From Mesorhizobium sp. B2-7-2 (lineage in GTDB: Bacteria; Pseudomonadota; Alphaproteobacteria; Rhizobiales; Rhizobiaceae), in contig NZ_VFTZ01000039.1 of assembly GCF_006440775.1 (NCBI RefSeq), positions 1 to 32,896 of the forward strand: a stretch of DNA of 32,896 nt, in the 5' to 3' direction. Below are positions 16,540-26,208 of this stretch, piece by piece. The notes beneath the pieces were generated by a model, which was given only the letters and a program-made list of their open reading frames with translations, did no database searches and was not told the origin of the DNA. Made by a program: the position numbers and the translations under genes. The first letter of the stretch is position 1; each line of letters opens with the position of its first letter.

Positions 16540-17171
16540 GGGAACGTACTCTTCATGTCTTCGCCCGTGACCGTGCTCAACATCGAGGGCATGGTGATGT
16601 TGGAAAATCCGAGCAATCCGCTCAGGAAAAAGAACTGGAATTGATGATTGACGATGCTGACCGTGATGGTCGGGACGGGACCGTTGGGGCGGGTCCAGTA
16701 CCCCAAGCCGGAAGCCTGATACTGAATCTGCACCTCGGACTTAACCAGCAACGGCAGGAATGTCTGCATTCCAGGTTGGCTAGCGTTGCCACTGAAAATA
16801 AAGTCGAAGGCGGCCTGACTCGCGGTGAGATCCTGGCACGTAGCTCCGGTTCCGCAGGCGCATGAGGCCGTTCCCGCCGCGCTGGCGGTGCAGATATAGT
16901 TGTACGTGTTGGCTGGAACCGCCTTGCCCACGTCAAGCGAGTCGCTGGGCATTTTTGCCTCTAGTGAAAGTCCGGTGGCGACCGGGCTGGAAATCTGCGC
17001 GAGCCTTGCGCCGGCTTGCACCGCCTTGTTGGCCGCATTCCATTGGTAGAAGGCATAGCCGAAGTCGACGAAGCCGAGCAGGAGTGTCAACAGCAACGGC
17101 ATGGCGATGGCCATCTCGACCATCGTCGAGCCGGACTCGCTTGCCCAAAATTTAGGTCGCAGCCTCACCAT
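16536..17171 (-). CDS. TadE-family pseudopilin (TadE/TadF-like)
   Basis: A 211-residue protein. The N-terminal motif ESGSTMVEMAIAMPLLLTLLLGFVDFGYAF is the TadE pseudopilin signature: a prepilin-peptidase processing region with the conserved Glu at +5, followed by a hydrophobic helix. The remainder is periplasmic with several Cys (YICTASAAGTASCACGTGATC) that could form disulfides. It overlaps the preceding TadE gene by 7 nt and CpaE by 4 nt. Confidence 0.87.
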   Translation of the reverse strand: MVRLRPKFWASESGSTMVEMAIAMPLLLTLLLGFVDFGYAFYQWNAANKAVQAGARLAQISSPVATGLSLEAKMPSDSLDVGKAVPANTYNYICTASAAGTASCACGTGATCQDLTASQAAFDFIFSGNASQPGMQTFLPLLVKSEVQIQYQASGLGYWTRPNGPVPTITVSIVNHQFQFFFLSGLLGFSNITMPSMLSTVTGEDMKSTFP

Positions 17172-17662
17172 CCGAAGACGCGCTCCTGATGGGAAACCGT
17201 GAGGGCGAGCTGACCGCTAAAACCAAGATACGACCACAATCCGAGATCAGGGTATGGATACGACGTGCTGACCTGCGCGACAATGACGTTGGCGGTGCTG
17301 CTAAGGTAAAGTTCGGTACCGGTAGCGGTATCGATCGCCTGAGTAGATGTCTTGGTGATTTCTACTTGTTCTGGAAGCCATCCATTCACTCGAGCGACGG
17401 TGCCGTCGATGGCCCCATTGGCCGCAAGCTTTTGTGCCAATGGTTTGCAAGTATCCCAATCGCTGCTGCAGCGCGCCATGTAGCGGGCAGCATCCTTGAC
17501 GCCGGCGTCGAGGAGCATGCGTGTGTTCAGGATGTTCCCGAACTCAAAGACGCCCGCCGACAGCAGCAGCACGAAGGGCGTCACGATAGCCATCTCGACC
17601 AGCGCGGCGCCCTCGTCGTCGCTATTGAAACGCTGAATGATTTGTTTGAGCGCGACCAGCAT
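17165..17662 (-). CDS. tadE: TadE-family pseudopilin
   Basis: A 165-residue protein starting MLVALKQIIQRFNSDDEGAALVEMAIV. The D-D-E-G-A-A-L-V-E-M-A stretch is a pseudopilin processing site with conserved Glu, followed by the helix TPFVLLLSAGVFEFGNIL. The periplasmic part has two Cys (RCSSDWDTC). It starts 4 nt after the TadG stop and overlaps the next gene by 7 nt. Confidence 0.88.
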   Translation of the reverse strand: MLVALKQIIQRFNSDDEGAALVEMAIVTPFVLLLSAGVFEFGNILNTRMLLDAGVKDAARYMARCSSDWDTCKPLAQKLAANGAIDGTVARVNGWLPEQVEITKTSTQAIDTATGTELYLSSTANVIVAQVSTSYPYPDLGLWSYLGFSGQLALTVSHQERVFGW

Positions 17663-17666
17663 GGCT

Positions 17667-19133
17667 TCACCGATACAGTTGCGCTTCGTTGCGCTGGAGT
17701 TTCTTCAACGTGCCCTGACCGACCGAAGTGCTGATGTCCTCGAATTCAGCATATATATTGGCGTCTGGTGGCCCTCCCGCCGGTTCCGTGACGAACATGC
17801 TGGCGAAAGCTTGCACCGGCAATGTCTGGTTGCCGCCTTTGACGTTGTTGTTAACGCAGTCGACAATCGCAACGTAAAGGAGCCGCCGGTCGGCGCCCTG
17901 GGTCGTCGTGTTGCACTCTGGGGCAGTCTTCTCCTGCCCGCTTTTCAGCGTCGGATTGTTGATCTCGTATCTGTAGACGCAGTACCGGCTGGGGTTTGCG
18001 CCGCACGCAGTCAGCACCTCGGAAGTGCTCGCATTGCCGTGATTGACACTCCAATAACCGGAGAAGTTCCAAAGGCCGTTGCCAGGCACTCCGGCCTGTG
18101 TGCAGCAGCCGGTGTCATGTGGGAGCGCCATGTATTTGCTGGCCTGATTGCTGTCCGGCGCGGCATAGGAGCAACTCTTCTTACCGGCATTCGATACAGC
18201 CATGCCTTTGCGGACATTAGGCGCTGGCGGGTTGACGGTGGGATCGGTCTTGTAGGGCCCGCTGTTGTCGTAAAGGTCGAAGCGGGTGTTGATGCCGGCA
18301 TCGACGGGCGGAATGTTGCCTGGACGCGTTGTAACTCCGTTTTGGCTGTAGCAAGCTGGCGGATTGGTCACGGCGAACATTTCGGTAAGAGTCGCCGTGG
18401 ACTTGTCTCCCTCCGGGGAAGACAGGAATCCGTAATTGCCGGGAAGATATTGGGCATTGTTTCCGCCGGTCTGCTCTTTGAGCAGGATCATCGGCTTACT
18501 CGTTCCCGAAACAGCCGTCTGCAGCGCGCCGAGAGAGGTGTAAGGATTGCAGATGAACATCGGCGTGAACTGACACAACGCGTTGGTGAAGCCGGCCACA
18601 GCTTCCGCGCCGACATTGAAGCTGTCGACCGAACTGCCTGAAACGTAAGAAACCGGGAACATAGCTGTGAAGCTCTCCGGTTGAGCCGTCACCTGGATGA
18701 ACTTGCTTGCACCTGCCGATGCCGCATAGTTGGCCGAAGTGATCGGGTCGGAGTCGTTTGCAGGGATGCTTTCAAGGAAGCACCAGGAAATCTGGCCCCT
18801 TGAACGGCACGCGGAATAGGTTGGATTGACCGTGGTGCTGCCCGTACTTGGCAACGTCACGACACCTGCATCGGCGAATATGGTGTCGTTGGAAACCAAA
18901 TTCGCGAGGGCCCTCTCTGCTCGCGTCCAGGCATCCGAATTGCCGTCCAGTTCCGCTGCCCCTGCAAGCGCGAGCGCGTCGACGCCTTTTTGCAGATCGC
19001 TGTGCAATCCGTTGGCGCGGCTCATGTCGATCGCCAAAACGGCGAAGCCGACAAGCACCGGCAGCATGATGGCGACAAGGATCATCGCTATGCCGCGCTG
19101 ATCGTCCCAGAATTCACGAATGGTCCTCAACAT
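17667..19133 (-). CDS. tadG: TadG-family pilus assembly protein
   Basis: A 488-residue protein. Residues 1-60 carry the Tad/TadG-like N-terminus: FWDDQRGIAMILVAIMLPVLVGFAVLAIDMSRANGLHSDLQ, one TM helix with the typical D-x-S/G-R/x after it, then LQKGVDALALAGAAEL. The large remainder is periplasmic, Cys- and Asn-rich and low in charge, with no clear VWA MIDAS visible. Start: ATG 19133 (MLRTIREFW) is preferred to an in-frame ATG at 19229, because the longer N-terminus is Arg-rich and not family-like. In the tad model TadG, TadE and TadF are accessory pseudopilins or linkers in the inner membrane. Confidence 0.88.
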   Translation of the reverse strand: MLRTIREFWDDQRGIAMILVAIMLPVLVGFAVLAIDMSRANGLHSDLQKGVDALALAGAAELDGNSDAWTRAERALANLVSNDTIFADAGVVTLPSTGSTTVNPTYSACRSRGQISWCFLESIPANDSDPITSANYAASAGASKFIQVTAQPESFTAMFPVSYVSGSSVDSFNVGAEAVAGFTNALCQFTPMFICNPYTSLGALQTAVSGTSKPMILLKEQTGGNNAQYLPGNYGFLSSPEGDKSTATLTEMFAVTNPPACYSQNGVTTRPGNIPPVDAGINTRFDLYDNSGPYKTDPTVNPPAPNVRKGMAVSNAGKKSCSYAAPDSNQASKYMALPHDTGCCTQAGVPGNGLWNFSGYWSVNHGNASTSEVLTACGANPSRYCVYRYEINNPTLKSGQEKTAPECNTTTQGADRRLLYVAIVDCVNNNVKGGNQTLPVQAFASMFVTEPAGGPPDANIYAEFEDISTSVGQGTLKKLQRNEAQLYR

Positions 19134-19203
19134 GATCTTACTCTCTGTTCCATTCGTGCCAGGCGTCCTCGCTCGCCTGACGAACCGCATCCTTCTGCTT
19201 AAT

Positions 19204-19488
19204 TCACTGCGTACCTGCCGGTCCGGCACTGACCGTCGTCCCAGTCGCGGGCGCCGACGCCGGATATTTGTATTTCTGCACGACAGCGACGGACCGCGCG
19301 CCGTCGCCTTCGATCTTGGTATTGTTGGAAGCCGGGTTATACGGATCGACCGTCTGCAGCAGCTGATTGGCTTTCTGCGAGTCGCCGGAAGCCAGCGTCA
19401 TCGTGTCGTAATTGTGCAGATAATCGGCCGCGCAGCCCGCAAGCAGGCTGGTGCCGAGAAGCATGAGCAGGAGCTTACTTCTTGACAT
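19204..19488 (-). CDS. Small lipoprotein of the tad locus
   Basis: A 94-residue protein with a classic lipoprotein signal MSRSKLLLMLLGTSLLAGC (lipobox LAGC, Cys19) and a mature part of 76 residues ending in a Pro/Ala/Thr-rich tail. It overlaps the end of the CpaC gene by 14 nt. CpaD, the lipoprotein that assists the secretin, often stands at this place in tad loci but is about 200 residues long. This protein is much shorter and shows no CpaD similarity to me. It may be a pilotin-like partner of the CpaC secretin, by position only. Confidence 0.8.
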   Translation of the reverse strand: MSRSKLLLMLLGTSLLAGCAADYLHNYDTMTLASGDSQKANQLLQTVDPYNPASNNTKIEGDGARSVAVVQKYKYPASAPATGTTVSAGPAGTQ

Positions 19489-20920
19489 AGACCAGCTTGT
19501 CCTTCGATTTCACATCCAGCATGTGGCCGTAGGGGCCGGTGACGCCTTCGCCATGCTCGTACATGCGGATCATGTCCTTGTTGACTTCGAGCTGGCCGAG
19601 CAGCATGAGCTCCGGATCGTTGGCGGGCTTGGTCTTGTCGAAAGGCGTCGCCAGTTGCTCGCCGGGCCTCACAGGCCGCACCAGATGCGGCGTCACGATG
19701 ACGACCAGTTCCGTCTCTTCCTTCTGCGTGCTCGAATTGTGGAACAGCGCGCCGACGATCGGCACCTGGCCGAGCCAGGGCACCTGATCTTGCTGTATCG
19801 TGTTCTTGCTGGAAAGCAGGCCGCCGACCGCGAAGCTCTGGCCGTCACGCAGGTCGACCACCGTCGACAGCTTGCGGTTGGTGAAGATCGGATCGCCTGC
19901 AGCGGTGAAGCCGGTCAGGTCGCTCACTTCCGGCGCCAGCTTGATGTGGATCTTGCCGTCGTCCAGCACCACCGGCGTGAAGTTCAGATTGACGCCGAAC
20001 TGCTTGAACACGATCTCCACTTCACCTTGCGCATTGACGCTGCGCACCGGCACCTCGCCGCCGGCATTGAAGCTGGCCGTCTCGCCAGAGACAGTAGTCA
20101 GGTTCGGTTCGGCCAACGTGCGCACGACGCCCTTGGCCTCCAATGCCTCAATGATCAGGTCGACTTTGATGTTGCTGTCGATGATACGGGTAATCAGCGC
20201 CGCGAAAGGGTTGGTATTGGAGAGAAGGCCCGTGACCAGATCGCCCGCGCCTAGTTCGGCCCCATCTTTATCTATGGTGCCGATGCCGGTCCCGACCCTG
20301 GTAGTGCCCCTGCTATTCGTACTCCTGAACGAGACACCGAGATCGCGGCCGGCGTTGCGCTTCGCCTCGAGGATGCGCACCGACAGATTGACCTGCTCGC
20401 TGTCGTCAATGGTGACGGCATTGATGATGGAGTCGGGACCGTATTGCTGCGTGACTTCCACGATGGATGCCAACGTCGCGGCGTCCTTGACATGGCCGCT
20501 CAGGCGAACCTTGCCGTTGATCGAACCGATCTCGATCCGCGCCTTCGGCGCCACCTGGCGAATGGCTACCGCCATGTCGCTGACATCCTGGCCGACCTCG
20601 ATCTGGATGGCGCCCAGCGAGCGCTTGTCCTCGGAGAACAGGTTGACTGTGGTGGTGCCGACAGTCTTGCCGATGATGTAGAGCGTCTTGTCGGTCATCG
20701 GTTGCGCATCGGCGATCTTCTCGTCGCCGACCACGATGTCGCCCAGGGTGGCGTTCACCTGGATCGTGGCGGATTGGGAAACGGGCACGAACACGCGATG
20801 AAGCGACGGGCTCGACACGTCGATGAAGCGGTCCGCCGCCGCAGCCGGATGGACGGAGATCGCCGATACGCCCAACACGGATAGCGCGGCCGCCGCTATC
20901 CTCACCCAAAACCCCTTCAT
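19475..20920 (-). CDS. cpaC: Type II/IV secretion system secretin CpaC/RcpA
   Basis: Forms the outer-membrane channel for the Flp pilus. ATG 20920 (481 residues) is preceded by GGGGA and gives a signal peptide MKGFWVRIAAAALSVLGVSAISVHPAAAA. The alternative at 20947 adds nine residues without a good ribosome site. The pilus-type N-terminal domain (LHRVFVPVSQSATIQVNATLGDIVVGDEKIADAQP) is followed by a BON-like part (SINGKVRLSGHVKDAATLASIVEV). The secretin domain has VRTLAEPNLTTVSGETASFNAGGEVPV and the conserved end VPWLGQVPIVGALFHNSSTQKEETELVVIVTPHLVRP. It sits second after the pilin. Confidence 0.95.
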   Translation of the reverse strand: MKGFWVRIAAAALSVLGVSAISVHPAAAADRFIDVSSPSLHRVFVPVSQSATIQVNATLGDIVVGDEKIADAQPMTDKTLYIIGKTVGTTTVNLFSEDKRSLGAIQIEVGQDVSDMAVAIRQVAPKARIEIGSINGKVRLSGHVKDAATLASIVEVTQQYGPDSIINAVTIDDSEQVNLSVRILEAKRNAGRDLGVSFRSTNSRGTTRVGTGIGTIDKDGAELGAGDLVTGLLSNTNPFAALITRIIDSNIKVDLIIEALEAKGVVRTLAEPNLTTVSGETASFNAGGEVPVRSVNAQGEVEIVFKQFGVNLNFTPVVLDDGKIHIKLAPEVSDLTGFTAAGDPIFTNRKLSTVVDLRDGQSFAVGGLLSSKNTIQQDQVPWLGQVPIVGALFHNSSTQKEETELVVIVTPHLVRPVRPGEQLATPFDKTKPANDPELMLLGQLEVNKDMIRMYEHGEGVTGPYGHMLDVKSKDKLVYVKK

Positions 20921-20974
20921 TCCCCGTCTCCCCGCTTGCTGCCCCAAGGGCAGCCTCCGCCGCGCCGACCCTCG

Positions 20975-22015
20975 TCAGTCTTGTCGCGGCACTTCATACG
21001 ACTCCAGCTTGATACCACGGAACACCCCGATCGTCGCCAGCTTCGGCGGTTCCGGCTGCACGTATTTGATCACTTCCTTCACCTCCTGCGCGACCTGTGG
21101 CGCCGAGGTCACGACAGGCACGGGCTTGGCCTTGCTCAACTGGTCGACCTGGCTGCCAACGCGCTCCACCGCCCTGGCCAATCCATCGATCTTATCGTCG
21201 GCCCGCTTGCGCTCTTCGGCAGCCGCGGCTTCCTCAGCCGCCTTCTTGTCGAGCTCGGCCTGCCGTTTGGCGACATCGTCCGGCGTGTCGCCGGTCAGAT
21301 CCGCCAGCGTGATCCTTTCGTTCATCTCGCCCTTGCTGCCGGCAGCCTGACGCAAAGCCAGGGACAACTGGCCAGCACCTGCGGCCAATGTGAGCTTCTG
21401 TGCATCTTTCGTGCTCACTTCCACAGTCACCGCCTTGACGACAGTCGGATTGTCCTTGGTCGCATCCGCAACCTGGTCGACGGCAAGCACCTTGACGCTC
21501 TGCAGCAACACGTCGACGAAACTCTTGTCGGCACCGTCACTGTCGCGAACCGATCGGGTCAGCAGTACGTCGACACGGTCGCCGGGAAAGACGAAGCCGG
21601 CCACGCCGAGCACGTCGTTGACCCTGATGGAAACGGCTTTCATGCCCTCGTCAAGCACCGCCGATAGGGTTGCGCGCTGGCCCGGGCCGGTGATCTTGGC
21701 AGCGAGAACAGGTTCGTTTGCGCTGATGGACTGCAGCGCCTGGCGCGCACCGTTGCCGGCCATAGCTTCCTTGACCGTCTTGAACGCGCCTGCCGGCATC
21801 GCTCCGGCCGGCCATGCAATTTCGCGCAATTTGTCGGCGCTCAGCGCGTCGCCGAATTTCAGCGGCACCGCAGCGACTACGACCGTGCTTGCCTGCACGC
21901 CGTTCGATTGCGCCATTGCGCTGCGCTGGTTTGCCAGCCAGATGTTGGCGAGAACGACCGCCAGCACGCCGAACACGCCGGCGAGCACGATCATGATGAG
22001 TGTATTGGCGCGCAT
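20975..22015 (-). CDS. cpaB: Flp pilus assembly protein CpaB/RcpC
   Basis: A 346-residue protein with an N-terminal TM helix (TLIMIVLAGVFGVLAVVLANIWL) and a SAF/beta-clip domain (ASTVVVAAVPLKFGDALSADKLREIAWPAGAMPAGAF), then the CpaB core VSIRVNDVLGVAGFVFPGDRVDVLLT, typical of RcpC. A long Ala/Glu/Lys helical stretch (about 255-310) follows. It probably couples the secretin to the inner-membrane complex in the periplasm. It is separated from the pilin by 96 nt that hold a strong hairpin. Confidence 0.94.
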   Translation of the reverse strand: MRANTLIMIVLAGVFGVLAVVLANIWLANQRSAMAQSNGVQASTVVVAAVPLKFGDALSADKLREIAWPAGAMPAGAFKTVKEAMAGNGARQALQSISANEPVLAAKITGPGQRATLSAVLDEGMKAVSIRVNDVLGVAGFVFPGDRVDVLLTRSVRDSDGADKSFVDVLLQSVKVLAVDQVADATKDNPTVVKAVTVEVSTKDAQKLTLAAGAGQLSLALRQAAGSKGEMNERITLADLTGDTPDDVAKRQAELDKKAAEEAAAAEERKRADDKIDGLARAVERVGSQVDQLSKAKPVPVVTSAPQVAQEVKEVIKYVQPEPPKLATIGVFRGIKLESYEVPRQD

Positions 22016-22069
22016 TTTCCCACCCCAAAATCGCCCCCCATGGGCGATGCTAGTCTCTCATGGCGCGAA

Positions 22070-22102
22070 CCCTGGGCCGGGATCGAGCGATCCGGCCCAG
22101 GG
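22070..22102 (-). terminator. Strong hairpin just downstream of the pilin gene
   Basis: CCCTGGGCC-GGATC pairs with GATCC-GGCCCAGGG (22070-22084 with 22089-22102, one bulged G) around a GAGC loop. It begins 10 nt after the pilin stop codon. There is no long T-tract after it on the minus strand, so it is more likely a partial terminator or mRNA-stabilising structure that lets the pilin message exceed that of cpaB and the genes beyond. Confidence 0.65.
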
Positions 22103-22111
22103 AATTCTTGA

Positions 22112-22339
22112 TTACGTCGGAACAGCGCAAGTGCCGGTGCCAGTGCCGGCAGCGTTGGTGCCATGGTTATTGAGATGGACGCAGAGACCAGCGAACTGAT
22201 CGCCAACCCATCCGGCGATCACGACCACAACAGCGATCGTGGCAGCGGCGATGAGACCTAGCAGAATAGAATATTCGACCATGGCAGCGCCGTTTTCGTC
22301 GTCGCGGAACTGCCGGGCCATCGTCATGAGCTTCTTCAT
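22112..22339 (-). CDS. pilA: Flp-family type IVb pilin (major pilin)
   Basis: A 75-residue prepilin. The leader MKKLMTMARQFRDDENG is cut by the CpaA peptidase after Gly, before AAMVEYSILLGLIAAATIAVVVVIAGWVG, with Glu at +5 and the adjacent Tyr of the Flp motif. The mature protein is about 58 residues, with two Cys (GLCVHL...GTCAVPT) that may form a disulfide. The ribosome site GGGAGAA stands 6-7 bases before ATG. It is the first gene of the minus arm and the divergent partner of cpaF. Confidence 0.96.
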   Translation of the reverse strand: MKKLMTMARQFRDDENGAAMVEYSILLGLIAAATIAVVVVIAGWVGDQFAGLCVHLNNHGTNAAGTGTGTCAVPT

Positions 22340-22835
22340 GCCAATTTCTCCCTTTGGAGGTTTGAACCCGACGAGACAGAGCTAAGGATGAACCCCATAC
22401 CCAAGCATCCCCCGTCACGTTCAATCCTAGGTCCCTCGAAAAAGCCGAGTCAAACGGATTAACGGAAGCTTAACCTTTCAATACTGGCAAGGACGCTCTT
22501 TCATTTTCGACAACAGCTTGATTCGCTTGGCTTTTCAAGCGGTCTTAACCATTCATTCACAATTTCGCCGCGCCCACGCCGCACCCTTGTCACATTAGAA
22601 ATCATATATAATTCAATATATCTAAGAACTTAGCAGACATTGGTCGGCCTGCGGGTGACAAAGGTCGTAGGACCTTGGTCGGTGAAATGCGGAGCAGGAA
22701 AAATAAAACGATTTCTTGAAGTCTATTTTTTAACTATGTTGCAAGTATACATCCCTTATTGCCTGTATGCCGCTTGCTCCCCTCGTGGTTAACGCTTAGT
22801 TTCGATCCAGGGGAAATCGCGGGGGCTTGAGCGGA
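22340..22835. promoter_or_regulatory. Divergent regulatory region between pilA and cpaF
   Basis: This is a 496-bp gene-free region, clearly richer in AT than its neighbours (for example the ATATATAATTCAATATATC stretch near 22606). It must hold the promoters for both tad arms. A full CtrA-type site (22459-22475) and an extended half-site TTAACCAT (22545-22552) are present. No open frame other than the antisense of cpaF enters it. No certain -35/-10 pair is assigned. Confidence 0.75.
22459..22475 (+). promoter_or_regulatory. Candidate CtrA binding site, TTAA-N7-TTAACC
   Basis: TTAA at 22459-22462, exactly seven bases, then TTAA at 22470-22473 followed by CC. This is the full consensus of the alphaproteobacterial cell-cycle regulator CtrA. 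It lies 120 bp upstream of the pilA start. In Caulobacter pilA is directly activated by CtrA, so the match has functional support from a related system. A half-site TTAACCAT at 22545-22552 lies nearer cpaF. Confidence 0.65.
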
Positions 22836-24220
<1,385 letters not shown>

Positions 24221-24221
<1 letters not shown>

Positions 24222-25192
24222 TGCTGACGGGACAGGCGCTGCTTTACTTCATCTACGCGGTCGCGGCGGCCTCCGTCATTCTTGCCGGCGAAGCCTTCTA
24301 TCTATCGCTCGCCGGTCGGCGGTCACGTACCATGGCGATCAACCACAGGCTGCGCCGCTTGGCCGACGAGGCTCCTGCCGAAAAGACCTTGCAAAATTTG
24401 CTGCGCGAACGCGGCCTGACCGATTCAGGGGACTTCATCTCCGGCTTTGTCTGGCTGAACCGGCTTTATACCCAGTCCGGCATTACCGGAAGCCCGCTGA
24501 CTTTCGCGTCGAGCTTTCTTCTTGCAGGCCTGGTATTGGCCTTGCTGCTTTCGTTCCTTATCCGATTGGCTGCTCCGGCTGACTTCATCATCTTTCTGCT
24601 TGTTGCCTTCGCGCTGCCGCTGCTCGTTCTGCGGCGAGCCCGCGGGAAGAGAATACAGAAATTCGCCAAGCAATTGCCCGACGCTCTCGACATGATTGTC
24701 CGTTCATTGCGTGCCGGCCATCCCGCCACTGTTGCAATAGGCTTGGTCGCCCGTGAAATGCCGGATCCCCTGGGAACGGAATTTGGCATCGTCGCCGACG
24801 AGATCACCTTTGGGCTGAGCATCGAGCAGGCGATAAGGAAGCTGTCGGAACGTGTAGGCTTCGAGGGACTGCACCTGCTGTCGGTATCGCTGTCGATCCA
24901 GGCCAAGACAGGCGGCAACCTCACTGAGATTCTTGCCAATCTCTCATCGGTGCTTCGCGAGCGGCAAAAGCTACGAATGAAGATCAGGGCGCTGTCGGCC
25001 GAAGGTCGCGTTTCGGCATGGATCATCTCATTATTTCCGGTTGTGATGTTCCTGGTCCTGCAACTGATAGCGCCGTCATACTACGGAAAAGTCTGGGGCG
25101 ATCCGATGATATTGCCCGTGTTCCTGATCTTCGGGATCTGGGCGCTTCTTGGTGACTTCATCATGTACCGAATGGTCACTTTCGATTTCTAG
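24221..25192 (+). CDS. tadB: Type II secretion F-domain inner-membrane protein TadB
   Basis: About 323 residues. The ATG at 24221 overlaps the TGA of cpaF (TGATG), so translation is coupled; GTG 24218 is an alternative. There is an N-terminal TM helix (ALLYFIYAVAAASVILAGEAFYL), a central pair of TM helices (SFLLAGLVLALLLSFLI, FIIFLLVAFALPLLVL), and the T2SSF domain with LPDALDMIVRSLRAGHPATVAI, ERVGFEGLHLLSVSLSIQAKTGGNLTEIL and C-terminal TM segments. It forms the inner-membrane platform with TadC. Confidence 0.94.
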
Positions 25193-25201
25193 GAGTGAGC
25201 T

Positions 25202-26158
25202 ATAAACCTGCTTTCCAACACCAATGACCTGACGTTTCTGGTCTCCCTCGCCGTCTTCGCGGCGGCTGTGGCCCTATTCCTGTTCGCCGCATTGGTGTTC
25301 TTGCCGGCATTGCAGACGCGGAGGCTGGTCACCGATAGCCTGTTAGGCGACAGTGTTGTCGACCGTCGCTCGATATTGGGACAGGACCGGCTTGCCAAGA
25401 TCGCGGCGCAAAAGCCGGTCGATGCCTATTTCAAGTCGATCGAAAAGGAACGCAAGGAGCCGAATGCGCTGGAGGCAAAGCTCTTTCGTGCCGGCTTTTA
25501 TCAATCCAGCGCGCCTCTGATCTATACGCTTTGCCGGCTGGGCGCCGTCTGCATAGGCTTCCTGGCCATGTATGCGCTTCTCTCTCGCGTGCTGCCATCG
25601 CGGCTGCCTGAGTTCTTGCCCTTTGCTGGGTCAGCCTTGTTTGGCCTGGCCTGCATCGTCATTCCCAGCATCATGCTCGACCGCTTCGAGAACGCACAGA
25701 AGCGTGTCTACCGTCGCTCCTTTCCCGATTTCATGGACATGATGATCACTTGCGCCGATGCCGGCATGAGCCTGGAAGCGGCAGTCGAGCGCGTGAGTCA
25801 GGAAATGGCCGGCACGCACAAATGGTTGGGCATCCAGCTTACGATCATGAATCTACAACTGCGCGCCGGTAAACCATTGCGCGAGGCGTTGCGTGAGCTC
25901 GCCGATCGCATCGGCCTCGACGAGGCAAGAGCGCTGGCCGTGCTGTTTCGGCAGTCGGAAGAACTTGGCACCAGTCTCACCGAAGCATTGCGGGTTTACA
26001 GCGCCGAGATGCGCGATCAGCGGATTTTTCATGCGGAAGAGCGCGCTAATTCCTTGCCGGTCAAAATGATGATCCCGCTGGGGCTCTGCATCTTTCCAGT
26101 GGTGATGTTGGTGATCATGTTGCCGGTCATCATTCGCATGAGAGGCATTTTCTTCTAA
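25202..26158 (+). CDS. tadC: Type II secretion F-domain inner-membrane protein TadC (apparent ATA start)
   Basis: TadB partner in the inner-membrane platform. The T2SSF domain has FPDFMDMMITCADAGMSLEAAVERVSQEM, GKPLREALRELADRIGLDEARALAVLFRQSEELGTSLTEALRVYS and the C-terminal KMMIPLGLCIFPVVMLVIMLPVIIR. The first canonical start codon in frame is GTG 25268 (296 residues), but it has no ribosome site and cuts the N-terminal TM segment. The frame is open back to TGA 25196. An AGGAG (25191-25195) stands six bases before ATA 25202, which gives INLLSNTNDLTFLVSLAVFAAAVALFLF, a normal TadC N-terminus. The start is therefore drawn at ATA, most likely a mutated ATG or a non-canonical start. If ATA does not work, GTG 25268 or CTG 25208 must be used. 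Confidence 0.8.
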   Translation: MNLLSNTNDLTFLVSLAVFAAAVALFLFAALVFLPALQTRRLVTDSLLGDSVVDRRSILGQDRLAKIAAQKPVDAYFKSIEKERKEPNALEAKLFRAGFYQSSAPLIYTLCRLGAVCIGFLAMYALLSRVLPSRLPEFLPFAGSALFGLACIVIPSIMLDRFENAQKRVYRRSFPDFMDMMITCADAGMSLEAAVERVSQEMAGTHKWLGIQLTIMNLQLRAGKPLREALRELADRIGLDEARALAVLFRQSEELGTSLTEALRVYSAEMRDQRIFHAEERANSLPVKMMIPLGLCIFPVVMLVIMLPVIIRMRGIFF

Positions 26159-26208
26159 GTTGTCGTATGATTAGGTTCTAAACAGAGTCGGGGATCCTAG
26201 GGGACAAA

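Noticed and set aside
15199..16644. Long plus-strand frame (481 codons) opposite cpaE
   Set aside because: Antisense shadow of CpaE and the L,D-transpeptidase, no family-like motifs.
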